A stretch of 41,361 bases of DNA. It comes from Deltaproteobacteria bacterium. Its GTDB lineage: Bacteria; Desulfobacterota; Desulfuromonadia; Desulfuromonadales; BM103. The notes beneath the pieces were generated by a model. It searched no databases and was not told the origin of the DNA. It saw only the letters and a program-made list of their open reading frames with translations. The number at the start of each line of letters is the position of its first letter. Position 1 is the first letter of the stretch. The position numbers were made by a program, and so were the translations under genes. The stretch lies in NCBI GenBank assembly GCA_005774545.1, contig VAUL01000025.1, positions 1 through 41,361 on the forward strand, written 5' to 3'. Shown here piece by piece: positions 17,243 through 24,813 of the stretch.

Positions 17243-17269
17243 AAAAAAAGGGCGGCCGTGCGGCCGCCC
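17243..17269 (-). terminator. rho-independent terminator of the yceI operon
   Basis: Minus strand: GGGCGGCC / GGCCGCCC perfect 8-bp stem (17269-17250), 4-nt loop, then seven T (17249-17243). It ends about 25 nt after the YceI stop. Confidence 0.9.
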
Positions 17270-17293
17270 CGATGGCTTGTCCCTGTGGGGACG

Positions 17294-17884
17294 CTATTTC
17301 CGGATCATCTCGATGTCGAGGGAAATCCGCACTTCGTCGCCGACCGCCACGCCGCCGGCTTCCAGCAGCTTGTTCCAGGTCAGGCCGAAGTCCTTGCGGT
17401 CGATGACCGCCGTGGCGGTGGCACCGCGCCGCATCAGCCCCCACGGATCCTTGATGGCCGGGGTGAACTCGCCGACATCGAGGGTCACTTCGCGGGTCGT
17501 GCCGCGGATCGTCAGGTCGCCGATCACCTTGGTCACCCGGCCGCTGTCGACGAGCACCCGTTTCGAAACGAAGGTCATGGTCGGGTACTTGGCGACGTCG
17601 AAGAAATCGGCGCTGCGCAGATGCTCGTCGCGCTTGACGATGTTGGTGTCGATGGAGGCGGTGTCGATGGTGACGTTGACCTTGCTGTTGGCCAGATCGG
17701 CCTCATCGGCCTCGATGGTGCCGTCAACCTTGGTGAAGGTGCCCTTCACGTTGGAGACCATAAGGTGCTTGACCTTGAATTCGACAAAGGCATGGTCGGG
17801 GTCGATCCGCCAGGTTGCAGCGCCCGCCAGGGTCGGTGCCGCGACCAGCAGGACCGCCAGGATCAGACGGGAAAAGCGTTTCAT
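17294..17884 (-). CDS. YceI-family periplasmic protein
   Basis: 196 residues with a signal peptide ending LAGA (about 19-22). The mature part is a lipocalin-like barrel with the YceI signatures TWRIDPDHAFVEFKVKHL, VKGTF, DTASIDTNIVKRDEHLRS and the FDVAKYPTMTF stretch. The family binds isoprenoid-type lipids and is often stress- or base-induced. Strong AAGGAG before the ATG. It lies 13 nt after a small unknown gene and ends at the terminator 17243-17269. Periplasmic location follows from the signal peptide; ligand unknown. Confidence 0.94.
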   Translation of the reverse strand: MKRFSRLILAVLLVAAPTLAGAATWRIDPDHAFVEFKVKHLMVSNVKGTFTKVDGTIEADEADLANSKVNVTIDTASIDTNIVKRDEHLRSADFFDVAKYPTMTFVSKRVLVDSGRVTKVIGDLTIRGTTREVTLDVGEFTPAIKDPWGLMRRGATATAVIDRKDFGLTWNKLLEAGGVAVGDEVRISLDIEMIRK

Positions 17885-17897
17885 GGCCTGCTCCTTG

Positions 17898-18152
17898 TCA
17901 ATAGCGCACCTTCATGCGATCGAGGGTGCGGTGGATGTCCTCGAGGCTGTAGCCGACCTTTTCGCAGCACATTTCCGACCAGGTCTGGTACTCCTCGACA
18001 TATTTGACCAGGGTGGCGACCAGCTCCTCGCGATCGGCGAATTCGGCCGGATGGTCGGCCACCCGCAGCAACAGGGGGACGATGAAGTCGGGGAGCTCCC
18101 CCTCGCGGTTCTGGCGCCGCACGGCCTCGGCCAGTTGTGCAAAGACGTCCAT
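17898..18152 (-). CDS. small acidic hypothetical protein
   Basis: 84 residues from ATG 18152, chosen for the GGAGGG site 7 nt upstream; the frame extends to 18188. Not recognised. It is mostly helical-looking and acidic, with a Cys-Cys pair in SEMCCEK near residue 62 and no signal or membrane segment. It lies between the zinc-ribbon gene and yceI on the same strand with short gaps, so the three are probably one transcript ending at 17243. Confidence 0.75.
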   Translation of the reverse strand: MDVFAQLAEAVRRQNREGELPDFIVPLLLRVADHPAEFADREELVATLVKYVEEYQTWSEMCCEKVGYSLEDIHRTLDRMKVRY

Positions 18153-18198
18153 GAACGAACCCTCCGGCAGGATGTGGTCGCGGCTCAAACCGCGCGGG

Positions 18199-18438
18199 TT
18201 ACTCCCAGATGAGGACGGCGTCGTCCTCGTAGGCCGCCGTGTCGATGCCGGCCGCCGGCAGGCCGTCGGGATGCAGCCGTCCCAGATCGGTGGCCAGATG
18301 GCCGGTGAGCATCAGGCCGAGCAGGAACGGCATGGCCCGGTAGGCCAGGTAAATGTTGCAGGGCGGGCAGTAGGCCGACTCCCGGTTCTCCAGCGGTTCG
18401 CCGCAGTGGCGGCAGCGCAGGTGGATGATGTTTGCCAT
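18199..18438 (-). CDS. small zinc-ribbon protein
   Basis: 79 residues from ATG 18438 with AAGAAGG upstream; an extension to 18483 lacks a ribosome site. Cys-x2-Cys (CRHCGEPL) and Cys-x2-Cys (CPPC) about 14 residues apart form a likely zinc ribbon in the first 30 residues. A hydrophobic stretch (AMPFLLGLMLTG) follows and the tail is acidic. Function unknown; may bind protein or nucleic acid. First gene of the run toward yceI and divergent from the cupin gene. Confidence 0.75.
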   Translation of the reverse strand: MANIIHLRCRHCGEPLENRESAYCPPCNIYLAYRAMPFLLGLMLTGHLATDLGRLHPDGLPAAGIDTAAYEDDAVLIWE

Positions 18439-18487
18439 GACGAACCTTCTTTCCGTGCATGGCCTCCTGTCACCCGATTGCATTTAC

Positions 18488-18506
18488 CACTATATTATCA
18501 CTATAT
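18488..18506. repeat. direct repeat CACTATAT with 11-bp period
   Basis: Two copies of CACTATAT at 18488-18495 and 18499-18506, in the only AT-rich patch of the divergent region between the zinc-ribbon and cupin genes. The 11-bp step puts both on the same DNA face, as for tandem regulator half-sites. It could equally be promoter -10 material. Confidence 0.4.
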
Positions 18507-18559
18507 CGCAATTCAGGCGGCCAAAGGGGGCGGAGCAAATTATTCCCGGCCAATGTTTC

Positions 18560-18600
18560 TTGACCGGCATCAATGGCATCCGGGTGCCGGCCTGTTATGG
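18560..18600 (+). promoter_or_regulatory. FNR/CRP-type box and promoter for the cupin gene
   Basis: TTGACCGGCATCAA (18560-18573) matches the FNR consensus TTGAT-N4-ATCAA with one mismatch. A TG-TTATGG element lies at 18593-18600. The box centre is about 41 nt before the predicted start point near 18607, the class II activator position. Confidence 0.5.
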
Positions 18601-18633
18601 TGGTGTCAACGAACACCCGAAAGGAGACCGACA

Positions 18634-18966
18634 ATGACCAGTCAAGACGACAGCCTGATCGGCCGGGCCCTGGCCCTGGCCGGGCTGGTGCAGTACCAGC
18701 CGGGGGCGGTGGTCAGCCGCACCCTGATCGACAAGAAGATCGGCACCCTGACCCTCTTCGCCTTCGACGAAGGGCAGGGGCTCTCGGAGCACACCGCCCC
18801 GTTCGATGCCTTCGTGCAGATCGTCGACGGGGCCGCCGACATCACCATCGGCGGCGAGGACCACCGGGTGAGCGCCGGGGAGATGATCATCATGCCGGCC
18901 AACGTCCCCCATGCGCTGCGCGCGGTGGGCAGGTTCAAGATGCTGCTGGTGATGATCCGGGCGTGA
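18634..18966 (+). CDS. small cupin-domain protein
   Basis: 110 residues, a single cupin barrel, with AAAGGAG before ATG 18634. The first cupin motif is partly degenerate (LSEHTAPFDAFVQIVDG: one His kept, Glu replaced by Asp). The second is clearer (GEMIIMPANVPHALRA). Metal binding is therefore possible but not certain, and the ligand is unknown. It is divergent from the zinc-ribbon gene and followed 44 nt later by queF. The FNR-like box suggests regulation by oxygen or nitrosative signals. Confidence 0.85.
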   Translation: MTSQDDSLIGRALALAGLVQYQPGAVVSRTLIDKKIGTLTLFAFDEGQGLSEHTAPFDAFVQIVDGAADITIGGEDHRVSAGEMIIMPANVPHALRAVGRFKMLLVMIRA

Positions 18967-19010
18967 CCCTACTGGCGCCGGCGGAGCTTTTCCGCTAGAC
19001 TGCCGGCACC

Positions 19011-19841
19011 ATGAGCGATTTCGAGACGAACCTGCCGCTGGGCAAGCCGACCAGCTATCGCGACGAGTACGACGCGGCGCTGCTCTGCCCGTTCCCGCGG
19101 CAGCCGAAGCGTGCGGAACTCGGGTTGCCCGGTGAACTTCCGTTCGCCGGTTTCGATCTGTGGAACGCCTACGAACTCTCCTGGCTGGACCAAAGGGGCA
19201 AGCCGGTGGTGGCCGTCGCCGAGTTCCGCTTCCCCTGCACATCAACGTTCCTGATCGAGTCGAAGTCGTTCAAGCTCTACCTCAACTCCTTGAACCAGAC
19301 GCGCTTCACCGACCTGGCCGCGGTCGCGGCGACGCTGGAGCGCGATCTGACCAGGGCCAGCGGGGCGCCGGTGGGCGTCCGCCTGCTGGCGCCGGCCGCT
19401 CTGGCCGGCGCCCCCCTGGCCGATTTCCCGGGCCGCTGCCTCGACGATCTTGACATCGCCATCGATTGTTACGACTACGCTCCGGAACTGCTCGACGGTG
19501 CCGCGGTCCCGGGATCGATGGTCGAGGAGACGCTGCACAGCCACCTGCTGAAGAGCAACTGCCTGGTGACCCGCCAGCCCGACTGGGCCAGCGTGCTGAT
19601 CCGCTACCACGGCCCGCGCATCGACCCGGCGGCCCTGCTGCGCTACCTGGTCTCGTTCCGGCGGCACAGCGAGTTCCACGAACAGTGCGTCGAGCGCATC
19701 TTCGCCGACCTCTTGCGCTGCTGCCGCCCCCACCGCCTCACCGTCTACGCCCGCTACACCCGCCGCGGCGGGCTGGACATCAACCCCTTCCGCAGCAACT
19801 TCGAATCAGATCTCCCCAACTGGCGCCTCCCCAGGCAGTAG
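19011..19841 (+). CDS. queF: NADPH-dependent 7-cyano-7-deazaguanine reductase QueF (long form)
   Basis: 276 residues, the bimodular E. coli-like form. It reduces preQ0 to preQ1 in queuosine biosynthesis. Catalytic Cys184 and Asp191 (KSNCLVTRQPDW) have the same 7-residue spacing as in E. coli; the QueF motif ESKSFKLY is at 83-90 and His223-Glu224 lie in SEFHEQ. It has no Shine-Dalgarno; TAGACT (18996-19001) ends 9 nt before the ATG, so the mRNA may start almost at the codon. No other queuosine genes are in the window. Confidence 0.96.
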   Translation: MSDFETNLPLGKPTSYRDEYDAALLCPFPRQPKRAELGLPGELPFAGFDLWNAYELSWLDQRGKPVVAVAEFRFPCTSTFLIESKSFKLYLNSLNQTRFTDLAAVAATLERDLTRASGAPVGVRLLAPAALAGAPLADFPGRCLDDLDIAIDCYDYAPELLDGAAVPGSMVEETLHSHLLKSNCLVTRQPDWASVLIRYHGPRIDPAALLRYLVSFRRHSEFHEQCVERIFADLLRCCRPHRLTVYARYTRRGGLDINPFRSNFESDLPNWRLPRQ

Positions 19842-19871
19842 CCCGGCTGCAAGGGCTGCGAGACGGCAACT

Positions 19872-19922
19872 CCCCCGGAACCGGTCTGCCCAGGCGCCGG
19901 ATTTCCCGGGGGCCGGCATTTT
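19872..19922 (+). terminator. possible terminator after queF
   Basis: CCCCCGG (19872-19878) pairs with CCGGGGG (19906-19912), with a further CCGG/CCGG pairing inside. A short TTTT tract comes 6 nt after the stem (19919-19922). The gap makes it a weak candidate. Confidence 0.35.
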
Positions 19923-19992
19923 GCCGCGGCCGAAATCTGCTATGCTTTTTATCAGGAAGTGCAGACCTCACTCTGGCGCCCGGCGGTGCTTT

Positions 19993-20493
19993 ATGGCCAA
20001 GACCCTTGCCCCGGAACATCTCGAGATTCGCGAACTGACCATCGACGACCTGGCGGCGGTCTTCCACCTCGGGGAGCAGCTGTTCACCTCCGCCTATTCG
20101 CCCAGCATGTATCGCACCTGGGACGAGTACGAAATCACCACCCTGTTCAACTCCGACAGCGAACTCTGCCTGGTGGCGGAACTCGATGGGGAAATCGTCG
20201 GCTTTGCACTCGGCACGACCATCGAGAAGCAGAACTCGGCCTGGAAGTACGGCTACCTGGTGTGGATCGGCGTGCGCCCCGGGCTGCAGAAGTGCGGCGC
20301 CGGCCACAAGCTGTTCGGCGAAGTGAAAAAACGCATGGTCGAGCAGGGGGTGCGCATGATCGTCATCGATACCGATGCCGACAACGAGGCGGGGATCAAC
20401 TTTTTCAAAAAGCAGGGCTTCGACAATATCCAGCAGCACGTCTACATGACCCTCAACCTTTCGCGCCCGCGCCACAAACGCAGGTCGGACTGA
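19993..20493 (+). CDS. GNAT-family N-acetyltransferase
   Basis: 166 residues from ATG 19993; an upstream ATG at 19942 is possible. The acetyl-CoA-binding motif A is VRPGLQKCGAGHKLF (94-108, with the Q-x2-G-x-G pattern ending at Gly104). The C-terminal DTDADNEAGINFFKKQGF block is typical of RimI-like enzymes. Substrate unknown: a protein N terminus, amino acid or small amine are all possible. It is separated by 2 nt from the M20 peptidase gene, so they are co-translated and may act in one pathway. Confidence 0.9.
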   Translation: MAKTLAPEHLEIRELTIDDLAAVFHLGEQLFTSAYSPSMYRTWDEYEITTLFNSDSELCLVAELDGEIVGFALGTTIEKQNSAWKYGYLVWIGVRPGLQKCGAGHKLFGEVKKRMVEQGVRMIVIDTDADNEAGINFFKKQGFDNIQQHVYMTLNLSRPRHKRRSD

Positions 20494-20495
20494 CC

Positions 20496-21617
20496 ATGGA
20501 CGCGCGTCTCGCCCGGGTCTGGGCGGCCGTCGATCCGCAGCGGCTGCGCCGTACCCTGCTGGAGATGATCGATATCTATTCCCCCTCCGGCAAGGAAGAG
20601 GATATCCAGCTCTACCTCGAGGAGCGTCTGGCCCGGTCCGGTCTCCCGGTGCGCCGGCAGGTGGTTGAAGAAGAACGCTACAACCTGGTGGCGACCATGG
20701 GGGCGGAGGCCCCCGGGCTTTACCTGGTCGGCCATGTCGACACGGTGGCGGCCTGGGATATCGAAGAGTATGCCGCGGTCGAAAAGGGGGGGGTCGTGCG
20801 CGGGCTGGGGAGCGCCGACATGAAGGGCGGCTGTGCGGCGATGGTCGAGGCCTGGCTGGCGCTGGCCACCCTCCCCGCGGAGCAGCGCCCGGCGCTCGGG
20901 CTAGCGCTGGTGGTCGGCGAGGAGGAAAACGGCGACGGCAGCCTGCGTTTTCTGGCGGAGAGCCGCCCGGAGTGGGTGGTCATCGGCGAGCCGACCGCGC
21001 TGCGCCCGGCCTTCAGCCACTTCGGCTACATGGAGGTGGCCCTGATCACCCGCGGGCGGCGCATCCACTCCTCCCTGCCGGAGCTGGGGCACAACGCCAT
21101 CGAATCGATGCTGCGGGTGCTGCTGCAGCTGGCGCGCTCGCCGCTGTTCGAGCAGGAGCCGTCGCAGCTGGTCTACTCGATCCGCGAAATGAGCTCTTCG
21201 CGGGCCGGTTTCGTGGTGCCGGACCGCTGCGAGGCCTGGATCGACCTGCATCTCTCCCCGGCGGTCAGGCCGGGTGACATCCGGCGCGAACTCGAAGCCG
21301 TCTTCGACCGGGCGCGCGACTCGATCAAAGGGCTCGACCTCGAGGCGAGTTTCGATTTCGAGGCCGGCGGCTATCGGCTCGAGAATGAGAACCGGCTGGC
21401 GGTGCTCCTTGCCGAGCTTTATCCGCGCCTGCAACTGCCGCTGGAGTTCATGCCGTTTCGCTCCCACTCCGACGGCAACCTCTTCTATCAGGCCGGCAGC
21501 CGGCCGTTGATTCTTGGCCCGGGTTCGCTGGAGACCGCGCACACCGCCGAAGAGCAGACCACCCTGGCCGAAGTCGAGGCGGCCGCCCGGATCTACGCCG
21601 CCCTGGCGCTTGGTTGA
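20496..21617 (+). CDS. M20-family metallopeptidase/deacylase
   Basis: 373 residues. Metal and catalytic residues of the ArgE/DapE/carboxypeptidase G2 family are visible: His80 and Asp82 in GHVDT, Asp108 in GSADMKGG, Glu142-Glu143 in GEEEN, Glu165 in GEPT, and a C-terminal His in TAHTAEE. The lid/dimerisation domain lies between about 175 and 285. It should hydrolyse an N-acyl or amide bond with two zinc ions; the exact substrate is open. It directly follows the acetyltransferase gene (2-nt gap), suggesting an acetylation/deacetylation pair, but that is inference. Confidence 0.93.
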   Translation: MDARLARVWAAVDPQRLRRTLLEMIDIYSPSGKEEDIQLYLEERLARSGLPVRRQVVEEERYNLVATMGAEAPGLYLVGHVDTVAAWDIEEYAAVEKGGVVRGLGSADMKGGCAAMVEAWLALATLPAEQRPALGLALVVGEEENGDGSLRFLAESRPEWVVIGEPTALRPAFSHFGYMEVALITRGRRIHSSLPELGHNAIESMLRVLLQLARSPLFEQEPSQLVYSIREMSSSRAGFVVPDRCEAWIDLHLSPAVRPGDIRRELEAVFDRARDSIKGLDLEASFDFEAGGYRLENENRLAVLLAELYPRLQLPLEFMPFRSHSDGNLFYQAGSRPLILGPGSLETAHTAEEQTTLAEVEAAARIYAALALG

Positions 21618-21656
21618 ACGTCGAGCCCCCCCCTGTCGCACATTCCACCCGCAGGC
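21618..21656. other. start of a 348-nt stretch without protein genes
   Basis: The gap 21618-21965 between the M20 peptidase and csoR holds the candidate small RNA (21657-21765, minus), its promoter (21772-21800), and the csoR promoter and operator (21897-21953). Nothing else is clear; 21801-21896 contains only imperfect repeats of GTGCAT on the minus strand. Confidence 0.6.
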
Positions 21657-21693
21657 AAAAAAATGCCCCACAGCAGGAGGTAGGCCGTGGGGC
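21657..21693 (-). terminator. orphan minus-strand terminator
   Basis: GCCCCAC (21693-21687 read as minus) pairs with GTGGGGC (21671-21665); three further pairs including one G-U extend the stem. The hairpin is followed by A and seven T. No minus-strand protein gene precedes it for over 3 kb. Confidence 0.75.
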
Positions 21694-21765
21694 GAAGGTT
21701 GAGGAGGCTGTGCGTGAAGAAGCTTGTTTCTTCGCGGGGCCGTCTGCCACAACAGCCCGTTGTTG
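21657..21765 (-). ncRNA. candidate small RNA with anti-Shine-Dalgarno loops
   Basis: Minus-strand transcript of about 110 nt predicted between the promoter at 21800-21772 and a terminator ending in seven T at 21663-21657. Three hairpins can be drawn: ACAAC/GUUGU near the 5' end, GAAGAA/UUCUUC in the middle, and the terminator stem of 7 bp extended by 3 pairs. The terminator loop reads CUACCUCCU, and a second CCUCCU (21707-21702) lies in the single-stranded linker before it. Such motifs are complementary to AGGAGG ribosome-binding sites, as in known regulatory RNAs. No matching protein gene lies upstream on this strand. Confidence 0.5.
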
Positions 21766-21771
21766 ATGGTT

Positions 21772-21800
21772 ACTCTACCCGTTCTCCCCGGCCGGGCCAA
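21772..21800 (-). promoter_or_regulatory. possible promoter of the candidate small RNA
   Basis: Minus strand TTGGCC (21800-21795), 17-bp spacer, TAGAGT (21777-21772). Each hexamer matches the consensus at four of six positions. Confidence 0.35.
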
Positions 21801-21896
21801 CGTGGGAGCCCGTATATTTTCGCGACTGTCGATGCACTTCCTCCCTGAGCGAATGCACAGTGCCCATCCCGCCGGCTGGCTGCGGGCGTCCGCCCC

Positions 21897-21926
21897 TTGA
21901 CTGTGCCAGGGGGGGGCGGGTATAGT
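21897..21926 (+). promoter_or_regulatory. csoR-copA promoter
   Basis: TTGACT (21897-21902), 18-bp spacer, TATAGT (21921-21926), both close to consensus. The predicted start lies near 21933, just before the CsoR operator. Confidence 0.75.
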
Positions 21927-21936
21927 AAAGCCATAA

Positions 21937-21953
21937 ATACCCTATGGGGGTAT
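21937..21953 (+). promoter_or_regulatory. CsoR operator
   Basis: Inverted repeat ATACCC-TATGG-GGGTAT, typical of CsoR-type operators (TACCC...GGGTA with G/C tract centre). It overlaps the first transcribed bases, so bound apo-CsoR would block transcription and copper would relieve it. Confidence 0.8.
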
Positions 21954-21965
21954 ATGGAGGTGGTT

Positions 21966-22256
21966 ATGGCAAAGTCGGGGAACAGGCAGATCGAGGCGCG
22001 GGTCAACCGCATCGCCGGCCAGATCAGCGGCATCGGCCGCATGGTTGACGAAGGCCGTTACTGCATCGATATCCTCAACCAGATCGCCGCCGTGCGCTCG
22101 GCTCTCGACGCTCTGGGCGTGGCCCTGCTGACCCGCCATCTCGAGCAGTGCGTGCTGGCGCACGGTACCGGCAGCGAACATGATACCGCACGGGCGATGA
22201 GTCAGCAGGAGTTGCTGGCAGAGGTGCAGACCGCGCTGACGCGCTTCCTGCGCTGA
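21966..22256 (+). CDS. csoR: copper-sensing repressor CsoR
   Basis: 96 residues from ATG 21966, with GGAGG 5 nt upstream; ATG 21954 is an unlikely alternative. The all-helical CsoR/FrmR fold is evident ([20 protein letters not shown]). The Cu(I) ligands Cys33, His58 and Cys62 have the same spacing as the C36-H61-C65 set of M. tuberculosis CsoR, so copper rather than formaldehyde or nickel is predicted. It should repress its own operon through the operator at 21937-21953. copA follows after 19 nt. Confidence 0.95.
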   Translation: MAKSGNRQIEARVNRIAGQISGIGRMVDEGRYCIDILNQIAAVRSALDALGVALLTRHLEQCVLAHGTGSEHDTARAMSQQELLAEVQTALTRFLR

Positions 22257-22275
22257 CAGGGAAAGGGCGAAGACC

Positions 22276-24555
22276 ATGAAGAACCAGTCATCCTGCGAGC
22301 TGCCGCTGACCGGCATGCATTGCGCCTCGTGTGCGGCCCGCATCGAAAAAGGGTTGAAGGAAACGCCGGGGGTGGTCAATGCCGCGGTGAACTTCGCGAC
22401 CTCCCGGGCCACGGTACAGTACGATCCGGCGGCGACCGCGGTCGAACAGTTGACCGCGACGGTGCGCGGCCTCGGTTACGACGTGCTCGACATCGGTGGA
22501 GAAGACGCGGGGGCGGAGGCCCTGCACGAGGTTGAGGAGCAGCGCCGCGCGCAGGACTATGCCCGCCAGCGGCGCCGCTTCGTGGCGGCCCTGCTGCTGG
22601 CGCTGCCGGTGGCGGTGCTGGCCATGGCCGGCCACCTGGTGCCGGGGCTGCAGGCGCTTTTCGACTTTCCCGCGCGACCTTGGCTGGAGCTGGCGCTGAC
22701 CACGCCGGTCCTGTTCTGGGCGGGGCGTGAATTCTTCGTCGGCGCCTGGGCTGCCGCCCGCCACCGGGCTGCCGACATGAACACGTTGGTGGCGATCGGC
22801 ACCCTGTCGGCGTATCTCTACAGCCTGGCGGCGACGGTTTCCCCCGGCTGGTTCGCCGCGGCGACCGGGCAGCATGAGCACGCCGGCACGGTCGGAGTCT
22901 ACTACGAGGTGGCGGCGATCATTGTCGTCCTGATCCTGATGGGGCGGTTGCTGGAAGCCCGCGCCCGCAGCCGCACCGGCGGGGCGATTCGCGCCCTGAT
23001 GGATCTGGCGCCGAAGCTGGCACGGGTCGAGCGCAACGGCACCGAACAGGACATCCCGGTGGCCGAGGTGCGGGTCGGCGACGTGGTGCTGGTGCGTCCC
23101 GGTGAAAAGGTGCCGGTTGACGGCGTCGTCATCGACGGCCGCTCCACGGTCGACGAGAGCATGCTGACCGGCGAACCGATGCCGGTAGCCAAGCAGGGCG
23201 GCGACGCGGTGATCGGCGCCACCCTCAACAAGAGCGGGGCCTTCCGTCTGCGTGCCACCAAGGTGGGGCGCGACACCGTGCTGCAGCAGATCATCCGCCT
23301 GGTCCAGCAGGCCCAGGGGAGCAAGGCGCCGATCCAGCGGCTGGCCGACCTGATCGCCGGATATTTCGTGCCGGTGGTGATCTGTCTGGCGATCGCCACG
23401 TTCGTGGTCTGGTTCGACGTCGCGCCGCAGGACGAGCGGCTGAGCATGGCGCTGATCACCTTCGTCTCGGTGCTGATCATCGCCTGCCCCTGCGCCCTCG
23501 GCCTGGCCACCCCGACGGCGATCATGGTCGGTACCGGTCGCGGCGCCCAGAGCGGCATCCTCATCAAGGGAGGCGAGGCGCTCGAGACCGCCCACCGGCT
23601 GACCACCGTGGTCTTCGACAAGACCGGTACGATCACCCGCGGCGCCCCGGCGGTCACCGATATCATCGCCGCCGGCATGGCGGACGACGAACTGCTGCGG
23701 CTGGCGGCGGCGGCTGAGGGGGGGAGCGAGCATCCCCTGGGCGAGGCGATCGTCCGCTCGGCCCGCGAACGGGGGGTTGCCCGGGCCGAGGTCCGGGATT
23801 TCCGGGCGGTTGCCGGTTTCGGCATCGAAGCGGTGGTCGAGGGACGACAGGTGCTGCTGGGGACCGCGCGGTTCCTGCGGGAGCGGGGGATGACGGCGGA
23901 TGAAGCCGGCGGCCGGCGCCTGGCGGCGGAGGGGAAGACGCCGGTCCACGCCGCGGTCGATGGCCGCCCGGCGGGGATCATCGCCGTGGCCGACCCGGTC
24001 AAGGAAGGGGCGCGGACGGCGATCGCCAGCCTGCATGCGCTGGGGCTCGAGGTCGTCATGCTGACCGGCGACCACCGCGACACCGCCGAGGCGATCGCCC
24101 GTCAGGTCGGTGTCGACCGGGTGCTGGCCGAGGTGCTCCCCGACGGCAAGGAGGAGGAGATTCGCCAGCTGCAGGCGCAGGGGAAGGTGGTGGCGATGGT
24201 CGGCGACGGCATCAACGACGCCCCCGCCCTGGCCCGCGCCGATATCGGCATCGCCATGGGGAGCGGCACCGACGTGGCCATGGAGGCCGCCGACATCACC
24301 CTGGTGAAGGGGGACCTGCATGGCGTCGCCGCCAGCATCGCCCTGTCGAAGGCCACCATCCGCAACATCAAGCAGAACCTGTTCTTCGCCTTTATCTACA
24401 ACATCCTCGGCATTCCGCTGGCGGCCGGGGTGCTCTACCCGTTTACCGGCTGGCTGCTCAGCCCGGTGGTCGCCTCGCTGGCCATGGCCCTGTCATCGGT
24501 GAGCGTGGTGAGTAACGCCCTGCGGCTGCGCGGCTTTACGGCAGCAAGGAGCTGA
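22276..24555 (+). CDS. copA: Cu(I)-exporting P1B-type ATPase CopA
   Basis: 759 residues. One N-terminal heavy-metal domain with GMHCASC (Cys16, Cys19), eight predicted membrane helices, the transport motif Cys404-Pro-Cys406, phosphorylation site Asp448 (DKTGT), the TGEP actuator motif (298-301), TGD and GDGIND hinge motifs. The last helix carries [12 protein letters not shown], the Met-Ser signature of Cu(I) pumps. It exports Cu(I) from the cytosol using ATP. It is second in the csoR-copA operon. A His-rich turn (GQHEHAG, about 198-204) lies in a periplasmic loop and may collect metal. Confidence 0.97.
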   Translation: MKNQSSCELPLTGMHCASCAARIEKGLKETPGVVNAAVNFATSRATVQYDPAATAVEQLTATVRGLGYDVLDIGGEDAGAEALHEVEEQRRAQDYARQRRRFVAALLLALPVAVLAMAGHLVPGLQALFDFPARPWLELALTTPVLFWAGREFFVGAWAAARHRAADMNTLVAIGTLSAYLYSLAATVSPGWFAAATGQHEHAGTVGVYYEVAAIIVVLILMGRLLEARARSRTGGAIRALMDLAPKLARVERNGTEQDIPVAEVRVGDVVLVRPGEKVPVDGVVIDGRSTVDESMLTGEPMPVAKQGGDAVIGATLNKSGAFRLRATKVGRDTVLQQIIRLVQQAQGSKAPIQRLADLIAGYFVPVVICLAIATFVVWFDVAPQDERLSMALITFVSVLIIACPCALGLATPTAIMVGTGRGAQSGILIKGGEALETAHRLTTVVFDKTGTITRGAPAVTDIIAAGMADDELLRLAAAAEGGSEHPLGEAIVRSARERGVARAEVRDFRAVAGFGIEAVVEGRQVLLGTARFLRERGMTADEAGGRRLAAEGKTPVHAAVDGRPAGIIAVADPVKEGARTAIASLHALGLEVVMLTGDHRDTAEAIARQVGVDRVLAEVLPDGKEEEIRQLQAQGKVVAMVGDGINDAPALARADIGIAMGSGTDVAMEAADITLVKGDLHGVAASIALSKATIRNIKQNLFFAFIYNILGIPLAAGVLYPFTGWLLSPVVASLAMALSSVSVVSNALRLRGFTAARS

Positions 24556-24557
24556 CC

Positions 24558-24773
24558 ATGGATACGGCGCAATGGTTCGTCACTCTCGGCGGGATCGCCC
24601 TCATCGCCCTGACGCTGTGGTTTTTCTTCGGCAAGCGCAAGCCTGCCCCGCCTGCCGCCGGTGAAGCGGCGGACAGCTACGCCTGTCCGATGCATCCGTG
24701 GATCACCAGCCCGGTCGCGGGGGGCAGTTGCAGCATCTGCGGGATGGCGCTGGTCCGCCGGGACCAGCCGTAG
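24558..24773 (+). CDS. small membrane-anchored heavy-metal-binding protein
   Basis: 71 residues. An N-terminal membrane helix (about 5-24) is followed by a short linker and a heavy-metal-binding domain: CPMHPWITSPVAG, then CSICGMALV. This domain is normally found fused to CusB-like adaptors or P-type ATPases; here it stands alone. AAGGAG overlaps the end of copA and only 2 nt separate the genes, so it is surely part of the copper operon. Likely role: metal chaperone or sensor at the membrane next to CopA. Topology is not certain. Confidence 0.85.
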   Translation: MDTAQWFVTLGGIALIALTLWFFFGKRKPAPPAAGEAADSYACPMHPWITSPVAGGSCSICGMALVRRDQP

Positions 24774-24813
24774 CGTCGCCGCCGGTCACGCGGGTCGGTG
24801 CCGGCGCCGGCCG

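Noticed and set aside
15466-17406. 646-residue plus-strand open frame
   Set aside because: It lies antisense to the B12/radical SAM gene, whose motifs are clear. Long antisense frames are common in GC-rich DNA; composition is Gly/Arg/Val-rich with no domain.
21687-21848. Plus-strand small ORFs at 21687 (53 codons) and 21710 (18 codons), each after AGGAGG
   Set aside because: Arg-rich or very short, with poor spacing for the second. The two AGGAGG copies are better explained as complements of CCUCCU loops in the minus-strand RNA. Kept as the main alternative.
22288-24321. 677-residue minus-strand open frame
   Set aside because: Shadow of copA, which has all P-type ATPase motifs on the plus strand.
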